A model generated the notes under the pieces. That model ran no database searches, was not told the origin of the DNA, and was given only the letters and a program-made list of their open reading frames with translations. Of a stretch of 64,000 nt of DNA, positions 52,438 through 61,196 are shown piece after piece; the stretch's first letter is position 1; each line of letters starts with the position of its first letter. The position numbers and the translations under genes are program-made. The stretch comes from Poriferisodalis sp022821985. Its GTDB lineage: Bacteria; Actinomycetota; Acidimicrobiia; Acidimicrobiales; Poriferisodalaceae. The DNA lies in contig NZ_OZ244781.1 of NCBI RefSeq assembly GCF_965219595.1, positions 2,232,001-2,296,000 on the forward strand. The letters are read 5' to 3'.

Positions 52438-53436
52438 TCAGCGCAGCGCGTCGCGCCAGGGGGAGGCGTCGATGCCGCGGTAGCGGTCTTCGAGCGCGTC
52501 GACCAGTTCGGGTGTCCAGTACGGGTGGCCGGGCAGCGGAGCGCCGAACAATGAGAGTTCATCGGGCGTGCAGGAGGCGGCGAACTTGGACCACAGGGGT
52601 CCATTCGAGACCGGCTGCACGTTGTCGTAGCCGATCCAATCGGCGCCGCCGGGCTTGAACGAGGCGCTCATCAGGAATCGGCTGCCGCCGGGACGGGTGA
52701 GGTCGACGCCGCGGTGCCACACGTCTGGCCGGTACGCCAAGAACGAGCCGCGCACTCCTGCGGCAGAGATCCGATCGCCGTCAGGCGGGCCGTCGTAGGG
52801 CCGGGTCGCGTCGGCAGGGCCTCCGGCCAACTCGGTGGGCGCCACGCCGTCATCCACATCGCTCAGGTACAGGAAGCCTTCCAGGTTCCACCAGCCGGCT
52901 TCGAGACGGTCGGGCACCACGTTGTGGTTGCGGTCCTGGTGGAACGGCTGCTCGTAGTTGGCGACTCCGGTGTACTTGCCCCAGATGCGGGCTTGGTAGA
53001 TGCGGATGTCGTCGATGCCCATGGCCATGCGGGCGAACCGCAGCACATCGGCGTGTACCTGCAGCCGGTTCAACCGGTGCGAGGTGTACGGGAACAGGAT
53101 GTGGCCCAGGAACTGTTCGGGCCGGAAGGCCGCCCCTTCGGGTTCGGCGTTGCCGAACTTGTGGCCTTGGTTGTAGCTGCGTCCGACGAAGCGTTCCCGA
53201 AGTGCCGGGTCGCCCGAGTGGAACTCCTCGGGCCGGGGGTACAGGTCCCAGAGCTCTTCGACGGCAAGGTCGATGTCGACGGTCGGCACGAGCTGGTCGA
53301 CCAGCACCCAGCCGTGCTCGCGCCAATGCTGCGCCGCCTCGTCGAGATCGGCAATGCCGACGGTCGTGGCGCCGGCATCGGTGCGATCGTCGACGCTCGT
53401 GGCGTCGGCGTCGGTGCGATCGTCGGGCGTGCTCAC
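52438..53436 (-). CDS. Phytanoyl-CoA dioxygenase (PhyH) family protein
   Basis: Fe(II)/2-oxoglutarate oxygenase, 332 residues from GTG 53436. The facial triad is visible: His166 and Asp168 in PFHQDRN, His241 in DVWHRG, and the 2-oxoglutarate Arg253 in GGSRF. The N-terminus has an 11-residue duplication, DDRTDADATSV then DDRTDAGATTV. Family members hydroxylate lipids, amino acids and natural products; the substrate here is unknown. It starts 4 bases after the SDR gene stop, so the two are co-transcribed. Confidence 0.87.
   Translation of the reverse strand: MSTPDDRTDADATSVDDRTDAGATTVGIADLDEAAQHWREHGWVLVDQLVPTVDIDLAVEELWDLYPRPEEFHSGDPALRERFVGRSYNQGHKFGNAEPEGAAFRPEQFLGHILFPYTSHRLNRLQVHADVLRFARMAMGIDDIRIYQARIWGKYTGVANYEQPFHQDRNHNVVPDRLEAGWWNLEGFLYLSDVDDGVAPTELAGGPADATRPYDGPPDGDRISAAGVRGSFLAYRPDVWHRGVDLTRPGGSRFLMSASFKPGGADWIGYDNVQPVSNGPLWSKFAASCTPDELSLFGAPLPGHPYWTPELVDALEDRYRGIDASPWRDALR
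53359..53424. repeat. 33-bp imperfect tandem duplication at the PhyH gene 5' end
   Basis: 53359-53391 and 53392-53424 are near-identical 33-base units, in frame, encoding DDRTDAGATTV and DDRTDADATSV. Confidence 0.75.
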
Positions 53437-53440
53437 GAGC

Positions 53441-54247
53441 TCAGTCGGCGCCCTGTGCGTCGTCGACGGTGATGCAGGTACCGGACACGAAGTCAGACAG
53501 CGGAGACACCAGGTACAGCAGCGTCGAGTCGAGCTGCGAGGGCTTGCCGAGGCGGCGACGGGGGAACATCTGGGTGAAGTCGCCCATGCGCTCGAGCATC
53601 CCATCCATCATCTCGCTGTCGAACGCGCCTGGGGCGATGGTGTTGACGTTGATGTGGTAGCGGGCGAACTCTTGGGCCAGCACTTCGGTCATGCGCACCA
53701 CGGCGCTCTTGGTGATGGCGTACATCGAGGTGCCCAGCGGTGCCCTGAATGCGGCCCCCGAAGAGATGTTGACGATCCGGCCGGGCAGCTCGGCGGCGAT
53801 CAAACGGCGTGCGACCTCGCACGACAGGTGGAACAGCGACGTGAGGTTGGTGGAGATCATCTCGTCGACGAAGGCTGGGTCCATCTTGAGCGCCAGGCGG
53901 GCGTCGGGCTTGCCGGCGTTGTTCACGAGGATCTGCACGGTCCCGAGTTGGGATTCGGCGGTGGCGACGGCCTCGAAGAGCGCTTCGGTGTCGGTTACGT
54001 CGAGAGGGATGGGCAGCACGGTGGCGCCGTCGGCTTCGAGCTCGCTGGCGAGCGCATTCAGCCGCTCCACGCGCCGTCCGCAGATGGCCACACTGGCCCC
54101 GCAGGCAGCCAGCACCGAGGCGAAACGGCGGCCGAGACCCGATGTCGTGCCGGTCACGAATGCCGTCTGCCCGCTGAGGTCTGATGACCACTGGGGCGGA
54201 AGGCCAACCTCGGCTCCCGAGCCGTCGGCGCTGGCGTCGTCGTTCAT
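53441..54247 (-). CDS. Short-chain dehydrogenase/reductase
   Basis: Classical SDR, 268 residues: cofactor loop TGTTSGLG, ICGRRVERL (the basic pair favours NADP), LVNNAG, catalytic Ser in VNISSGAAF and the YxxxK pair in YAITK, then IAPGAFDSEMM and the C-terminal SDFVSGTCITVDDAQ. GGAGGGAGAAAC precedes ATG 54247. First gene of the SDR-PhyH pair; substrate unknown. Confidence 0.93.
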   Translation of the reverse strand: MNDDASADGSGAEVGLPPQWSSDLSGQTAFVTGTTSGLGRRFASVLAACGASVAICGRRVERLNALASELEADGATVLPIPLDVTDTEALFEAVATAESQLGTVQILVNNAGKPDARLALKMDPAFVDEMISTNLTSLFHLSCEVARRLIAAELPGRIVNISSGAAFRAPLGTSMYAITKSAVVRMTEVLAQEFARYHINVNTIAPGAFDSEMMDGMLERMGDFTQMFPRRRLGKPSQLDSTLLYLVSPLSDFVSGTCITVDDAQGAD

Positions 54248-54312
54248 TGTTTCTCCCTCCGCCCGAGCGGGGCGTTCTCAGGCTGGCAGGGTATTGCCCC
54301 GCCCGATCGTCG

Positions 54313-54318
54313 TAGCCT
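54313..54318 (+). promoter_or_regulatory. Leaderless promoter -10 of the EamA transporter (TAGCCT)
   Basis: TAGCCT stands 7 bases before GTG 54326. Confidence 0.5.
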
Positions 54319-54325
54319 CGCTCCG

Positions 54326-55465
54326 GTGAGGGGTGCGGGCGGGCCGGCAGCGGCGAGCGACAGCGGACCAGCCGTACCGTCGGGCGCCGTCTTCCATGTC
54401 GCCCCGGCCATCGACCGGGCGGGCGGCGTCAAAGCGCCGCTCAACGGTGCTGCGGCGGTTGCGCGGCGCGCACCGGCCGAAGGCTCGGCTGCGGGCGCCG
54501 CGACCGGTGCCACAACCGTGCGGACGGCCGGCGGCGCGCTGCCGCTGCTGGTCATGGGCCTCGTGGTCGTCTCATGGGGTCTCGGGCCGCCCATCTCCAA
54601 GCTGCTCACCGCACCGGCGATGGTGAGCGCCTTCATCCGCTTCGGCATGTCCACGCCGTTCCTGCTTGTGGTGCTGGCGCTGCGCGGCCGGTGGCTGTCT
54701 CGGCGGGTGTTCACCCAGACCGCGCTGCCGGGCCTGTGCTTCGGCATCAACATGGTCTTCGTCTTCGCTGCGGTGCAGGAAGTCACGATCTCCGTGATGT
54801 CGGTGATGATGGCCCTGCAGCCGGCCATGCTCCTGGCGCTGGTGGGCCCGATCTTCGGTGATCGGGTCAGCTTTCGCCAGATCGTCTTCACGCTGATCGG
54901 AGTCGGCGGCGCCGTCGGCGTGATCATGGGCGCCGGCGGCGAGTTCCGCGCCAGCGGGTTCGGACTGTTCCTCACCGCGATGTCGGTGCTGACGTTCACC
55001 GTCTATTTCGTGCTGACCCGGATGGCCAGAGCGTCCACCGACGTGGACCCGATCGAGTGGATGGCGGGCATCAACTTCTGGTCGTTTGTTGCCGCGGTCC
55101 CGCCCACCGTGCTGATGGTGACACCGAGCCAATTCTTCGAATTCGGCGGGCTGGATTGGCTGTGGATCGTGATCGTGGCCTTCGTGACCGGGGTGTTCGG
55201 CCACGTGCTGATGACGTGGTGCCACGGTCACATCGAGGTGGCCCGCTCGTCGCTGTACGTGCTGGCGATGCACATCGTGGCCGTGGGGACGGCGTGGCTC
55301 ATCCACGGCGAGCCGGTGACGCCCATGCAGTTCCTGGGCGGCGCCGTCGTGCTGTTCTCGGTGGCCATGGTGATCCGCACGCCAACCGGATCGCGGGCTG
55401 CGCCTGCTCCGGTCGAGCAGGCCGCTGAGCCCGAAGCGCCTGTCGCTGCGCGTTCACAAAACTGA
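54326..55465 (+). CDS. EamA/DMT-family transporter
   Basis: 379 residues. The first 70 are an Ala/Gly-rich cytoplasmic head. Ten membrane helices follow in two EamA repeats (ALPLLVMGLVVVSWGLGPPI, FAAVQEVTISVMSVMMALQP, LDWLWIVIVAFVTGVFGHVL, GGAVVLFSVAMVIR), and the end is an Ala/Pro tail. The family exports amino acids, nucleotides or other small metabolites. It is divergent from the SDR-PhyH pair. Confidence 0.88.
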   Translation: MRGAGGPAAASDSGPAVPSGAVFHVAPAIDRAGGVKAPLNGAAAVARRAPAEGSAAGAATGATTVRTAGGALPLLVMGLVVVSWGLGPPISKLLTAPAMVSAFIRFGMSTPFLLVVLALRGRWLSRRVFTQTALPGLCFGINMVFVFAAVQEVTISVMSVMMALQPAMLLALVGPIFGDRVSFRQIVFTLIGVGGAVGVIMGAGGEFRASGFGLFLTAMSVLTFTVYFVLTRMARASTDVDPIEWMAGINFWSFVAAVPPTVLMVTPSQFFEFGGLDWLWIVIVAFVTGVFGHVLMTWCHGHIEVARSSLYVLAMHIVAVGTAWLIHGEPVTPMQFLGGAVVLFSVAMVIRTPTGSRAAPAPVEQAAEPEAPVAARSQN

Positions 55466-55489
55466 CGATCCGGTGTCGCGCGCGCTGAG

Positions 55490-55513
55490 TACGCTCGACC
55501 GTGCACAGTGCAC
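55490..55513 (+). promoter_or_regulatory. Promoter with GTGCAC direct repeat
   Basis: TACGCT at 55490-55495 is a candidate -10. At the expected transcription start, 55501-55513, is GTGCAC-A-GTGCAC: two copies of a self-complementary hexamer. It could be an operator for the membrane protein gene starting at 55578. Confidence 0.4.
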
Positions 55514-55577
55514 CAGCCGCGACGCAGGAGTCCGCCATCGATCCGCCTGCGGGGCTGAGAAGGCAGGGAGCATCTCC

Positions 55578-56408
55578 ATGGGCCGATTCGCCAATACCTG
55601 GCGGCTGACCAAGAACTCGTGGTCGCTGCTGAAGCAGGACCGCGAGCTGCTGTGGCTGCCGGTCCTCAGCATGCTGACCATCCTGGTCATTGCCGCTGCG
55701 GCGGCAGTGGTCGGCTTCGTCACCGGCAGCTTCGATGCAAGCGGGGGCGCCGAGAGTGTCGAAGGCAGCGCAGTCGTGCTCGGGCTCGTATTCGCGTTCG
55801 TGGCAACAGCCACAGTGGTGTACTTCGAAGGCGCACTCGTGGCCGGCGCGCACGAGCGCATGACCGGCGGCGATCCCACCGTGCGCAGCGCCATGGGCAA
55901 GGCAGCGTCACGGCTGCCGAGCCTGCTCGGCTGGGCGCTCATCACGTTGACCGTCGGGCTGGTGCTGCGCTTCCTGCGCGAGCGCCTGGGCTGGCTGGGC
56001 CAGATGCTGACGTTCCTGGCCGAGGCGGCGTGGGGCGTGGCCACCTATCTGGTCGTGCCCGCCATCATCATCGACGACTACCGCTCGTTCGCCAGTGTCA
56101 AGCACTCCATGTCGCTGGTCCGCCGCACCTGGGGCGAGAATCTCATCGCCCAGGCGGGGTTCGGCATTCTGGGCTTCGTGATCGCCCTGCCGATCATCCT
56201 GGTCGCGGTGCTGATCGCCACGTTGGTGCCCGGGATCGGCCTGTACATCGGCATCGCCGTCGGCGTGATCGGCGTTCTCGCCGTGAGCGTTGTGGTGAGC
56301 GCGCTGAGCCTCTACTTCAAGACCGCGCTGTACGAGTACGCCGTCGACGGCGTGGCGCACGGCGGCTTCGACATCGACGAGATGGAAGCCTCGTTCCGCT
56401 CGAAGTAG
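55578..56408 (+). CDS. DUF6159-type membrane protein
   Basis: 276 residues. It opens with an amphipathic start, MGRFANTWRLTKNSWSLLKQDRELLWLPVLS, then five or six membrane helices (ILVIAAAAAVVGFVTGSF, LGLVFAFVATATVVYFEGAL, VATYLVVPAIIIDDY, FGILGFVIALPIILVAVLIA, IAVGVIGVLAVSVVVSALSL) and a soluble end with TALYEYAVDGVAHGGFDIDE. This start and order fit a widespread actinobacterial family of unknown function, which I recall as DUF6159. ATG 55578 is chosen over an upstream start for its GCAGGGAGC site and conserved beginning. Confidence 0.78.
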   Translation: MGRFANTWRLTKNSWSLLKQDRELLWLPVLSMLTILVIAAAAAVVGFVTGSFDASGGAESVEGSAVVLGLVFAFVATATVVYFEGALVAGAHERMTGGDPTVRSAMGKAASRLPSLLGWALITLTVGLVLRFLRERLGWLGQMLTFLAEAAWGVATYLVVPAIIIDDYRSFASVKHSMSLVRRTWGENLIAQAGFGILGFVIALPIILVAVLIATLVPGIGLYIGIAVGVIGVLAVSVVVSALSLYFKTALYEYAVDGVAHGGFDIDEMEASFRSK

Positions 56409-56430
56409 CCAGACCGAACGGCCCAGCGGT

Positions 56431-57267
56431 TCAGCCGCAGATGCCGTGTTCGGCGGCGAAGGCGGCGAGGCCCTCGCTGATCTCGGCGACGTCGCCGGTG
56501 TTCCAGGAGACCACGAGCTCGGTCACCCCGACGGCTGCATAGCTGGCAGCCAGCTCCGGCGTCACGTCGCTTGCGGTCCGCCGCACGGAGACTTCCGCAG
56601 GGATGCCTGAGCGGCCTGCCGCCTCTGCGGCTTCGCGGATCACCGGCAGGCGCTTCGCGACGCTCTCGGGCGACAGCATCATCGGGTGCCAGCCGTCGCC
56701 CAGGCGGCCGACGCGCCGCAGTGCCGGCGGACGGTTGCCGCCGATCAGGATCGGGGGTCGGGGCTGCTGCACGGGCTTGGGCGAGCTCACGGCGCCTTGG
56801 AACGAGTAGTAGTGCCCGTCGTAACTGGCGTTCGGCTGGGTCCACAGCAGGTCGAGCACCTCGATGAACTCGTTGCTGAGCCGGCCGCGGTCGTCGTACT
56901 CCGCGCCGAGCATCTCGTTCTCCTCGGGAAGGCTGCCCACGCCGAGCCCGACCACCAGGCGGCCGCCGCTCAGGCGGTCCAGCGTGGCCAGCTCCTTGGC
57001 CAGCACCATCGGGTGCAGGTACGGCATCACCAGCACGCTGGTGCCGAGGCGCACCCGTGACGTGTGTGCCGCCATCCACGTGAGCATCACCAGCGCATCG
57101 TGGTAGGGCCGTTCGCCCAGCCGGTCCCACACGTAGCCCACGTTGAGGACGTGATGATTCACCCACACCGAGTCGAAGCCGAGCTGCTCGGCCTCGACAG
57201 CCAGAGCGACCACCTCCGCTGGATCATCGACTCCGAAGTTGTTGGGCACGGTGAAGCCGAACTTCAT
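56431..57267 (-). CDS. LLM-class (F420-dependent type) oxidoreductase
   Basis: Luciferase-like TIM barrel, 278 residues: MKFGFTVPNNFGVDDPAEVV, GFDSVWVNHHV, VRLGTSVLVMPYLHPMVLAK, DRLSGGRLVVGLGVGSLPEE, and PPILIGGNRPPALRRVGRLGD. The last parts match F420-dependent enzymes of actinobacteria rather than FMN luciferases, by pattern only. It lies downstream of the aminotransferase gene on the same strand, with 69 bases between. Substrate unknown. Confidence 0.88.
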   Translation of the reverse strand: MKFGFTVPNNFGVDDPAEVVALAVEAEQLGFDSVWVNHHVLNVGYVWDRLGERPYHDALVMLTWMAAHTSRVRLGTSVLVMPYLHPMVLAKELATLDRLSGGRLVVGLGVGSLPEENEMLGAEYDDRGRLSNEFIEVLDLLWTQPNASYDGHYYSFQGAVSSPKPVQQPRPPILIGGNRPPALRRVGRLGDGWHPMMLSPESVAKRLPVIREAAEAAGRSGIPAEVSVRRTASDVTPELAASYAAVGVTELVVSWNTGDVAEISEGLAAFAAEHGICG

Positions 57268-57336
57268 GCGCGTTCCTTTCTGGGCATCAGAATGCTGGTC
57301 ACCGGAGCGGTTGCAGTTCGTTGAGGGGCCGTGGCG

Positions 57337-58560
57337 CTACGCGAGGGCCGTGAACGCTGCGTCAGCAATGTCGCAGGTGCGCTTGATGTCGTCGTCGGTG
57401 TGCGCGGTGCACACGAAGTTGTTGTGGTAGCTGAGCAGGTATGCGCCCCGGCGGATGCACTCGGATATCCAGCGGGCATGGAACTTCGAGCCTCCCTCGC
57501 CCACGACGCGCAGGTACGGCATGGCGGGCACGCCGCTCACTCGCAGTTCGTGCCCATGAGCTGCCGCCACATCGGTCAGGGCTTCGCCCAGTCGAATGCC
57601 GGTTTCGGTCGCGGCCGCCGCGGCATCAGTCGAGCGAAGTTCCCGCAGCGTCGCGAGGGCAGCTGCCATGGGCGCGGCATTGAAGAACTGCGTTCCAGTG
57701 AAGAACGTCTCGCCTGCGGCCCCCTTCAGCTCGTCGCTGCCGGCCAATGCCGCCACCGGGTGCCCGTTCCCGATCGCTTTGCCGAAGCACATAAGGTCCG
57801 GCGTGAATCCGTACGCCACGTGCGCGCCTGCCAAGTCGATCCTGAACCCGCTGCGTACCTCGTCCACGATCACGACAATCCCTGCAGCCCGGCAGGCGCC
57901 CTCAACTGCAGCCCAGTAGCCCTCGGCGGGCAGTTCGTTGTCGGCGAAGACGGGGTGGTGATACGGCGACGAGATGAAGCAGGCGATGTCGCCCGGGTGA
58001 GCATCGATAGCGGTCTGCACAGCCTGCGCGTCGTTCCATGGCACCTCGATGACGAAGGCTTGGTCCTCCGCGATGGTGCCCTTGTTCCCAGGCGCCTGCA
58101 TCCACGGGGCCGAGCCGTGATATCCGCCCTGGATCTTGAGGATGTACCGCCGCCCCGTCGCAGCGCGGGCAATCATTACGGCCAACCCGGTCGCGTCGGC
58201 CCCGTTCTTGCCGAACAGCGCCCAGTCGGCCCCGTCCACGAGGTCGACGAGCTCCTCGGCCAGCTCCACCATGACCGGCGCGGCGAGGCTGACCGTGCTG
58301 CCGTCGGCGGCCTGCTTTTCGGCCGCCTCCTCCACCCCCGGATGGTTGTAGCCCAGAATGTTCGGGCCGTACGCACACATCCAGTCGATGTAGGAGTTCC
58401 CGTCCACGTCGGTGAACCGTGCGCCTTCTGCAGACGAGAAGAACACCGGTCCATCGTCGATCACCGCTGGGCCGTAGTGGCCGTACACGCCCTTGGGGAT
58501 CACCGCCTGTGCCCGCTCGTAGAGCTCGCGGGACTTCGAAGTCTGCATCGGTTCGCTCAT
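57337..58560 (-). CDS. Class III aminotransferase (glutamate-1-semialdehyde-aminomutase-like)
   Basis: PLP enzyme of 407 residues. It shows PKGVYGHYGPAVIDDGPVFF, the DVDGNSYIDWMCAYGPNILG opening block, FGKNGADATGLAVMIARAAT, VIVDEVRSGFR with the cofactor Asp, and the Schiff-base Lys in CFGKAIGNG. It resembles HemL but lacks an adjacent tetrapyrrole gene, and the family includes many amine and beta-amino-acid transaminases. ATG 58560 follows GAGAGGCGG. Divergent from the CoA-transferase gene. Confidence 0.88.
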   Translation of the reverse strand: MSEPMQTSKSRELYERAQAVIPKGVYGHYGPAVIDDGPVFFSSAEGARFTDVDGNSYIDWMCAYGPNILGYNHPGVEEAAEKQAADGSTVSLAAPVMVELAEELVDLVDGADWALFGKNGADATGLAVMIARAATGRRYILKIQGGYHGSAPWMQAPGNKGTIAEDQAFVIEVPWNDAQAVQTAIDAHPGDIACFISSPYHHPVFADNELPAEGYWAAVEGACRAAGIVVIVDEVRSGFRIDLAGAHVAYGFTPDLMCFGKAIGNGHPVAALAGSDELKGAAGETFFTGTQFFNAAPMAAALATLRELRSTDAAAAATETGIRLGEALTDVAAAHGHELRVSGVPAMPYLRVVGEGGSKFHARWISECIRRGAYLLSYHNNFVCTAHTDDDIKRTCDIADAAFTALA

Positions 58561-58651
58561 ATCCGCCTCTCTCGACGAGAAGATCTTGGTGGGCAGCATC
58601 CTGACATACCGGCGAATTCTCGGCACCCAAAATGCAGCAAGCGGGCGGGGT

Positions 58652-58657
58652 TACGAT
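58652..58657 (+). promoter_or_regulatory. Leaderless promoter -10 of the CoA-transferase (TACGAT)
   Basis: TACGAT stands 6 bases before ATG 58664. Confidence 0.5.
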
Positions 58658-58663
58658 CCGGCG

Positions 58664-59851
58664 ATGGGAGCGCTTGACGACTACACCGTCCTCGACCTGT
58701 CCATCTTGGTGCAGGGCCCTCAAGCTGCCGCCACCTTGCACGACATGGGAGCGTCGGTCATCAAGATCGAGCTGCCGGGCATGGGCGACCTGGGACGGGT
58801 CATCCCCGTGTCGCCCACCGATCTGCGCAGCCCGTACTACGAGGCGTGCAACCGGGGGAAGCGGTCGGTCACCCTCGACCTGCGCACGCCGGGCGGCAAG
58901 CGCGCACTCGAGCGGTTTGTCGACACCACCGACATCCTGATCCACAACTTCGTGCCCGGGACCATGGAGGCCTGGGGCCTGTCGTATGAGCACCTGTCGT
59001 CCATCAATCCCCGGCTCGTGTACGCCACCGGCTCGACGTTCGGGCCGATCGGCCCCAAGTCGACGCGGGAGGGAGCCGACTCGTCAGGTCAGGCAGAGGG
59101 CGGGCTCATGTTCGCCACCCGAATCGACGGCGGACCCCCGGTCATGAATGGGGCTGTCATCTCCGACCATGTCGGCTGCCAGAACATGGTCACCGGCATT
59201 CTTGCTGCGCTGCTCCATCGCACCGAGACCGGGCTTGGACAGCGGGTCGACGTGTCGCTCGTGGGCGGCATGATCTACGCCCAAGCATCGGAGATGACCT
59301 ACACCCTGCTGACCGGTCGCAACCCCGAACGCATCGATTCGGGTCACGCCTTCGTTCCCACGTTGCTCCACACCGTGGAGGCGGCCGACGGCTGGATCCA
59401 CCTGCTCAGCGGCACCGGTCCGGGGTGGCCCGAATTCGCCAAGCTGCTCGACCGGCCCGACCTCGCCGACGACGAACGGTTCCTGGCCCTCATGCTGAGC
59501 TCGGAAGCCCGGGCCGAGCTGGTCGCCATCATCGACGAGGTCTTCCCCACCAGGACCCTCGACGAGTGGGAGGCGGTGCTCACCGGGGCAGGGGTCCGCT
59601 ACGGGCTGGTCCGTGACTACGAGGCGATCGTGGCCGACGAGTCGATGTACGAGAACGGCTACCTGCAACGCGTCGAGCACCCCGAGGGCGAACGCACGGT
59701 GATCGGCACCCCGATCCGCATGTCAGCCACGCCGCTGAAGCCTGGCGCAGTTGCGCCCGAACTCGGCCAGCACACCGAGGAAGTGCTGCTCGAGCACGGA
59801 TACACGTGGGACGACATCACCGCACTTCGCGACGAGGGAGTCTTCGGCTGA
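58664..59851 (+). CDS. Family III CoA-transferase (CaiB/BaiF)
   Basis: Transfers CoA between carboxylic acids; the family forms interlocked dimers. 395 residues: LDLSILVQGPQAAATLHDMG, VIKIELPGMGDLGR, NRGKRSVTLDLRTPGGK, NFVPGTMEAWGLSYE, then GADSSGQAEGGLM with the position of the catalytic Asp, and TGLGQRVDVSLVGGMIYAQA. It is convergent with an acyl-CoA dehydrogenase gene, so the pair may handle activation and oxidation of one acid. Substrate unknown. Confidence 0.9.
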   Translation: MGALDDYTVLDLSILVQGPQAAATLHDMGASVIKIELPGMGDLGRVIPVSPTDLRSPYYEACNRGKRSVTLDLRTPGGKRALERFVDTTDILIHNFVPGTMEAWGLSYEHLSSINPRLVYATGSTFGPIGPKSTREGADSSGQAEGGLMFATRIDGGPPVMNGAVISDHVGCQNMVTGILAALLHRTETGLGQRVDVSLVGGMIYAQASEMTYTLLTGRNPERIDSGHAFVPTLLHTVEAADGWIHLLSGTGPGWPEFAKLLDRPDLADDERFLALMLSSEARAELVAIIDEVFPTRTLDEWEAVLTGAGVRYGLVRDYEAIVADESMYENGYLQRVEHPEGERTVIGTPIRMSATPLKPGAVAPELGQHTEEVLLEHGYTWDDITALRDEGVFG

Positions 59852-59907
59852 GATTGTCGACGCAGCCTGTGGCCCTGCCGGCGGCGGGGGGGCGTACTGC
59901 GGCGGGT

Positions 59908-61122
59908 TCAGCTGGCCGCGTAGGTGGCAGCGAGAGAGCGGGCGATGCGGTCGGTCTGGATTTCGGTGCTGCCGTCCACGTAGTTGGCGATGCGCGCTCC
60001 GATGAGGTGGTGACCCCCCGGGTGATCGCTGCGAAGGCCCTCGGCGCCCATGGCTTGGATGCAGGCGGCGATGTCGGCTTCGGCCGTCTCGGTGGCGAAC
60101 TTCTTGGCATGCGCAGCCGGCAGGATGGCGCCAGAGGCGTCGCCGGTGCGCAATGACTCGGTGACTGCGTCGACGGCCCGGGCAGTGAGCAGCTGGGAGG
60201 CTTCGAGGCGGTTCTGCACCCCGGCCAGCTTCCATGCCAGTCCTTGATGGGCGATGACGGGCCTGCCGAATGCCTCGCGCTCGGCTCCGTAGCGGACTGC
60301 GCTCGCGAGGGTGGCCTCCACCATGGCGCAGCACATGGCGGCGACGTAGGTGCGGGCACCGTTCACGCTCGACAAGGCTGCGATGAAGGCTTCCCCCGCA
60401 GGGCTGAGAAGATCTTCGGCGGCGGCGATGTAGCCATCCAGCCGGAACCCGCCGGTGCCGATGAGGTGACCTCCGGCCAGCTCGTACGGCGGCAGCCGCT
60501 CGAAGCCGGGCTGGGTGCCGTCGATGAGGAACAACGCGATGCCTCGACCCCGGGAGCCGGGCTGCGTCTGCGCGTAGCAGAAGATCACGTCGGAGTGCGC
60601 GGCGTTGGTGATCCAGGCCTTGGCGCCGTCGAGCCGCCAGCCGCCGTCGACAGGCGTCGCCGTCGTAGCGATGTTGGCGAAGTCGCTGCCGGCGCCCGGT
60701 TCGGTCAGCGCGGTGGAACCGAACCGTCTTCCGGCCATCAGGTCGGCCAGGTAGCGCTCGCGGTGGGTGTCGCTGCCGAGCCGCGCCACTCGCGCTGCGA
60801 CGTTGCCGGTGTTCACCAGACTGAAGGCGAACGGCATCGACACAGCGCTCAGCACCTCGACGATGCGGCACTTCTGGGCGAAGCTCATCCCGAGCCCGCC
60901 CCGCTCGGCAGGTACCTCCATGGCGAGCAGCCCGATCGCCGACGCTTCGCGCAGGGCCTCGGGTGCCATGCGCTTCTCGCTCTCCCAGCGGTTCACGTTC
61001 GGCGCCACGACCGTGTCCCGGAATTGCGCGACTTCGCCGACGAACGCTTCGAATGATGCTGCATCCATGCCCGTCAGCGGATCGTCTGCAACGATCGAAT
61101 CGTCAACGTCGGCAGCAGTCAT
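59908..61122 (-). CDS. Acyl-CoA dehydrogenase
   Basis: FAD enzyme that forms the alpha-beta double bond in an acyl-CoA. 404 residues: helical N-terminal domain with ALREASAIGLLAMEVPAERGG, the FAD/substrate motif TALTEPGAGSDFANI, the beta domain (AKAWITNAAHSDVIFCYAQT) and the C-terminal four-helix domain with YGAEREAFGRPVIAHQGLAW and the end DGSTEIQTDRIARSLA. The catalytic Glu position cannot be fixed by eye. ATG 61122 follows a leaderless TACCGT. Confidence 0.92.
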   Translation of the reverse strand: MTAADVDDSIVADDPLTGMDAASFEAFVGEVAQFRDTVVAPNVNRWESEKRMAPEALREASAIGLLAMEVPAERGGLGMSFAQKCRIVEVLSAVSMPFAFSLVNTGNVAARVARLGSDTHRERYLADLMAGRRFGSTALTEPGAGSDFANIATTATPVDGGWRLDGAKAWITNAAHSDVIFCYAQTQPGSRGRGIALFLIDGTQPGFERLPPYELAGGHLIGTGGFRLDGYIAAAEDLLSPAGEAFIAALSSVNGARTYVAAMCCAMVEATLASAVRYGAEREAFGRPVIAHQGLAWKLAGVQNRLEASQLLTARAVDAVTESLRTGDASGAILPAAHAKKFATETAEADIAACIQAMGAEGLRSDHPGGHHLIGARIANYVDGSTEIQTDRIARSLAATYAAS

Positions 61123-61129
61123 CGCGGCG

Positions 61130-61135
61130 ACGGTA
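61130..61135 (-). promoter_or_regulatory. Leaderless promoter -10 of the acyl-CoA dehydrogenase (TACCGT)
   Basis: On the - strand TACCGT (61135 to 61130) stands 7 bases before ATG 61122. Confidence 0.45.
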
Positions 61136-61182
61136 GCAGCGGCGTCCGGAAGCGAACCGAGAGCCGTCGCATGCGTCCGACC

Positions 61183-61188
61183 TACGCT
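61183..61188 (+). promoter_or_regulatory. Leaderless promoter -10 of the Nudix gene (TACGCT)
   Basis: TACGCT stands 8 bases before GTG 61197, back to back with the acyl-CoA dehydrogenase promoter. Confidence 0.45.
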
Positions 61189-61196
61189 GCGAGGCC

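Noticed and set aside
57337..58560. Calling this gene hemL
   Set aside because: No tetrapyrrole genes adjoin it, and many class III transaminases share these motifs.
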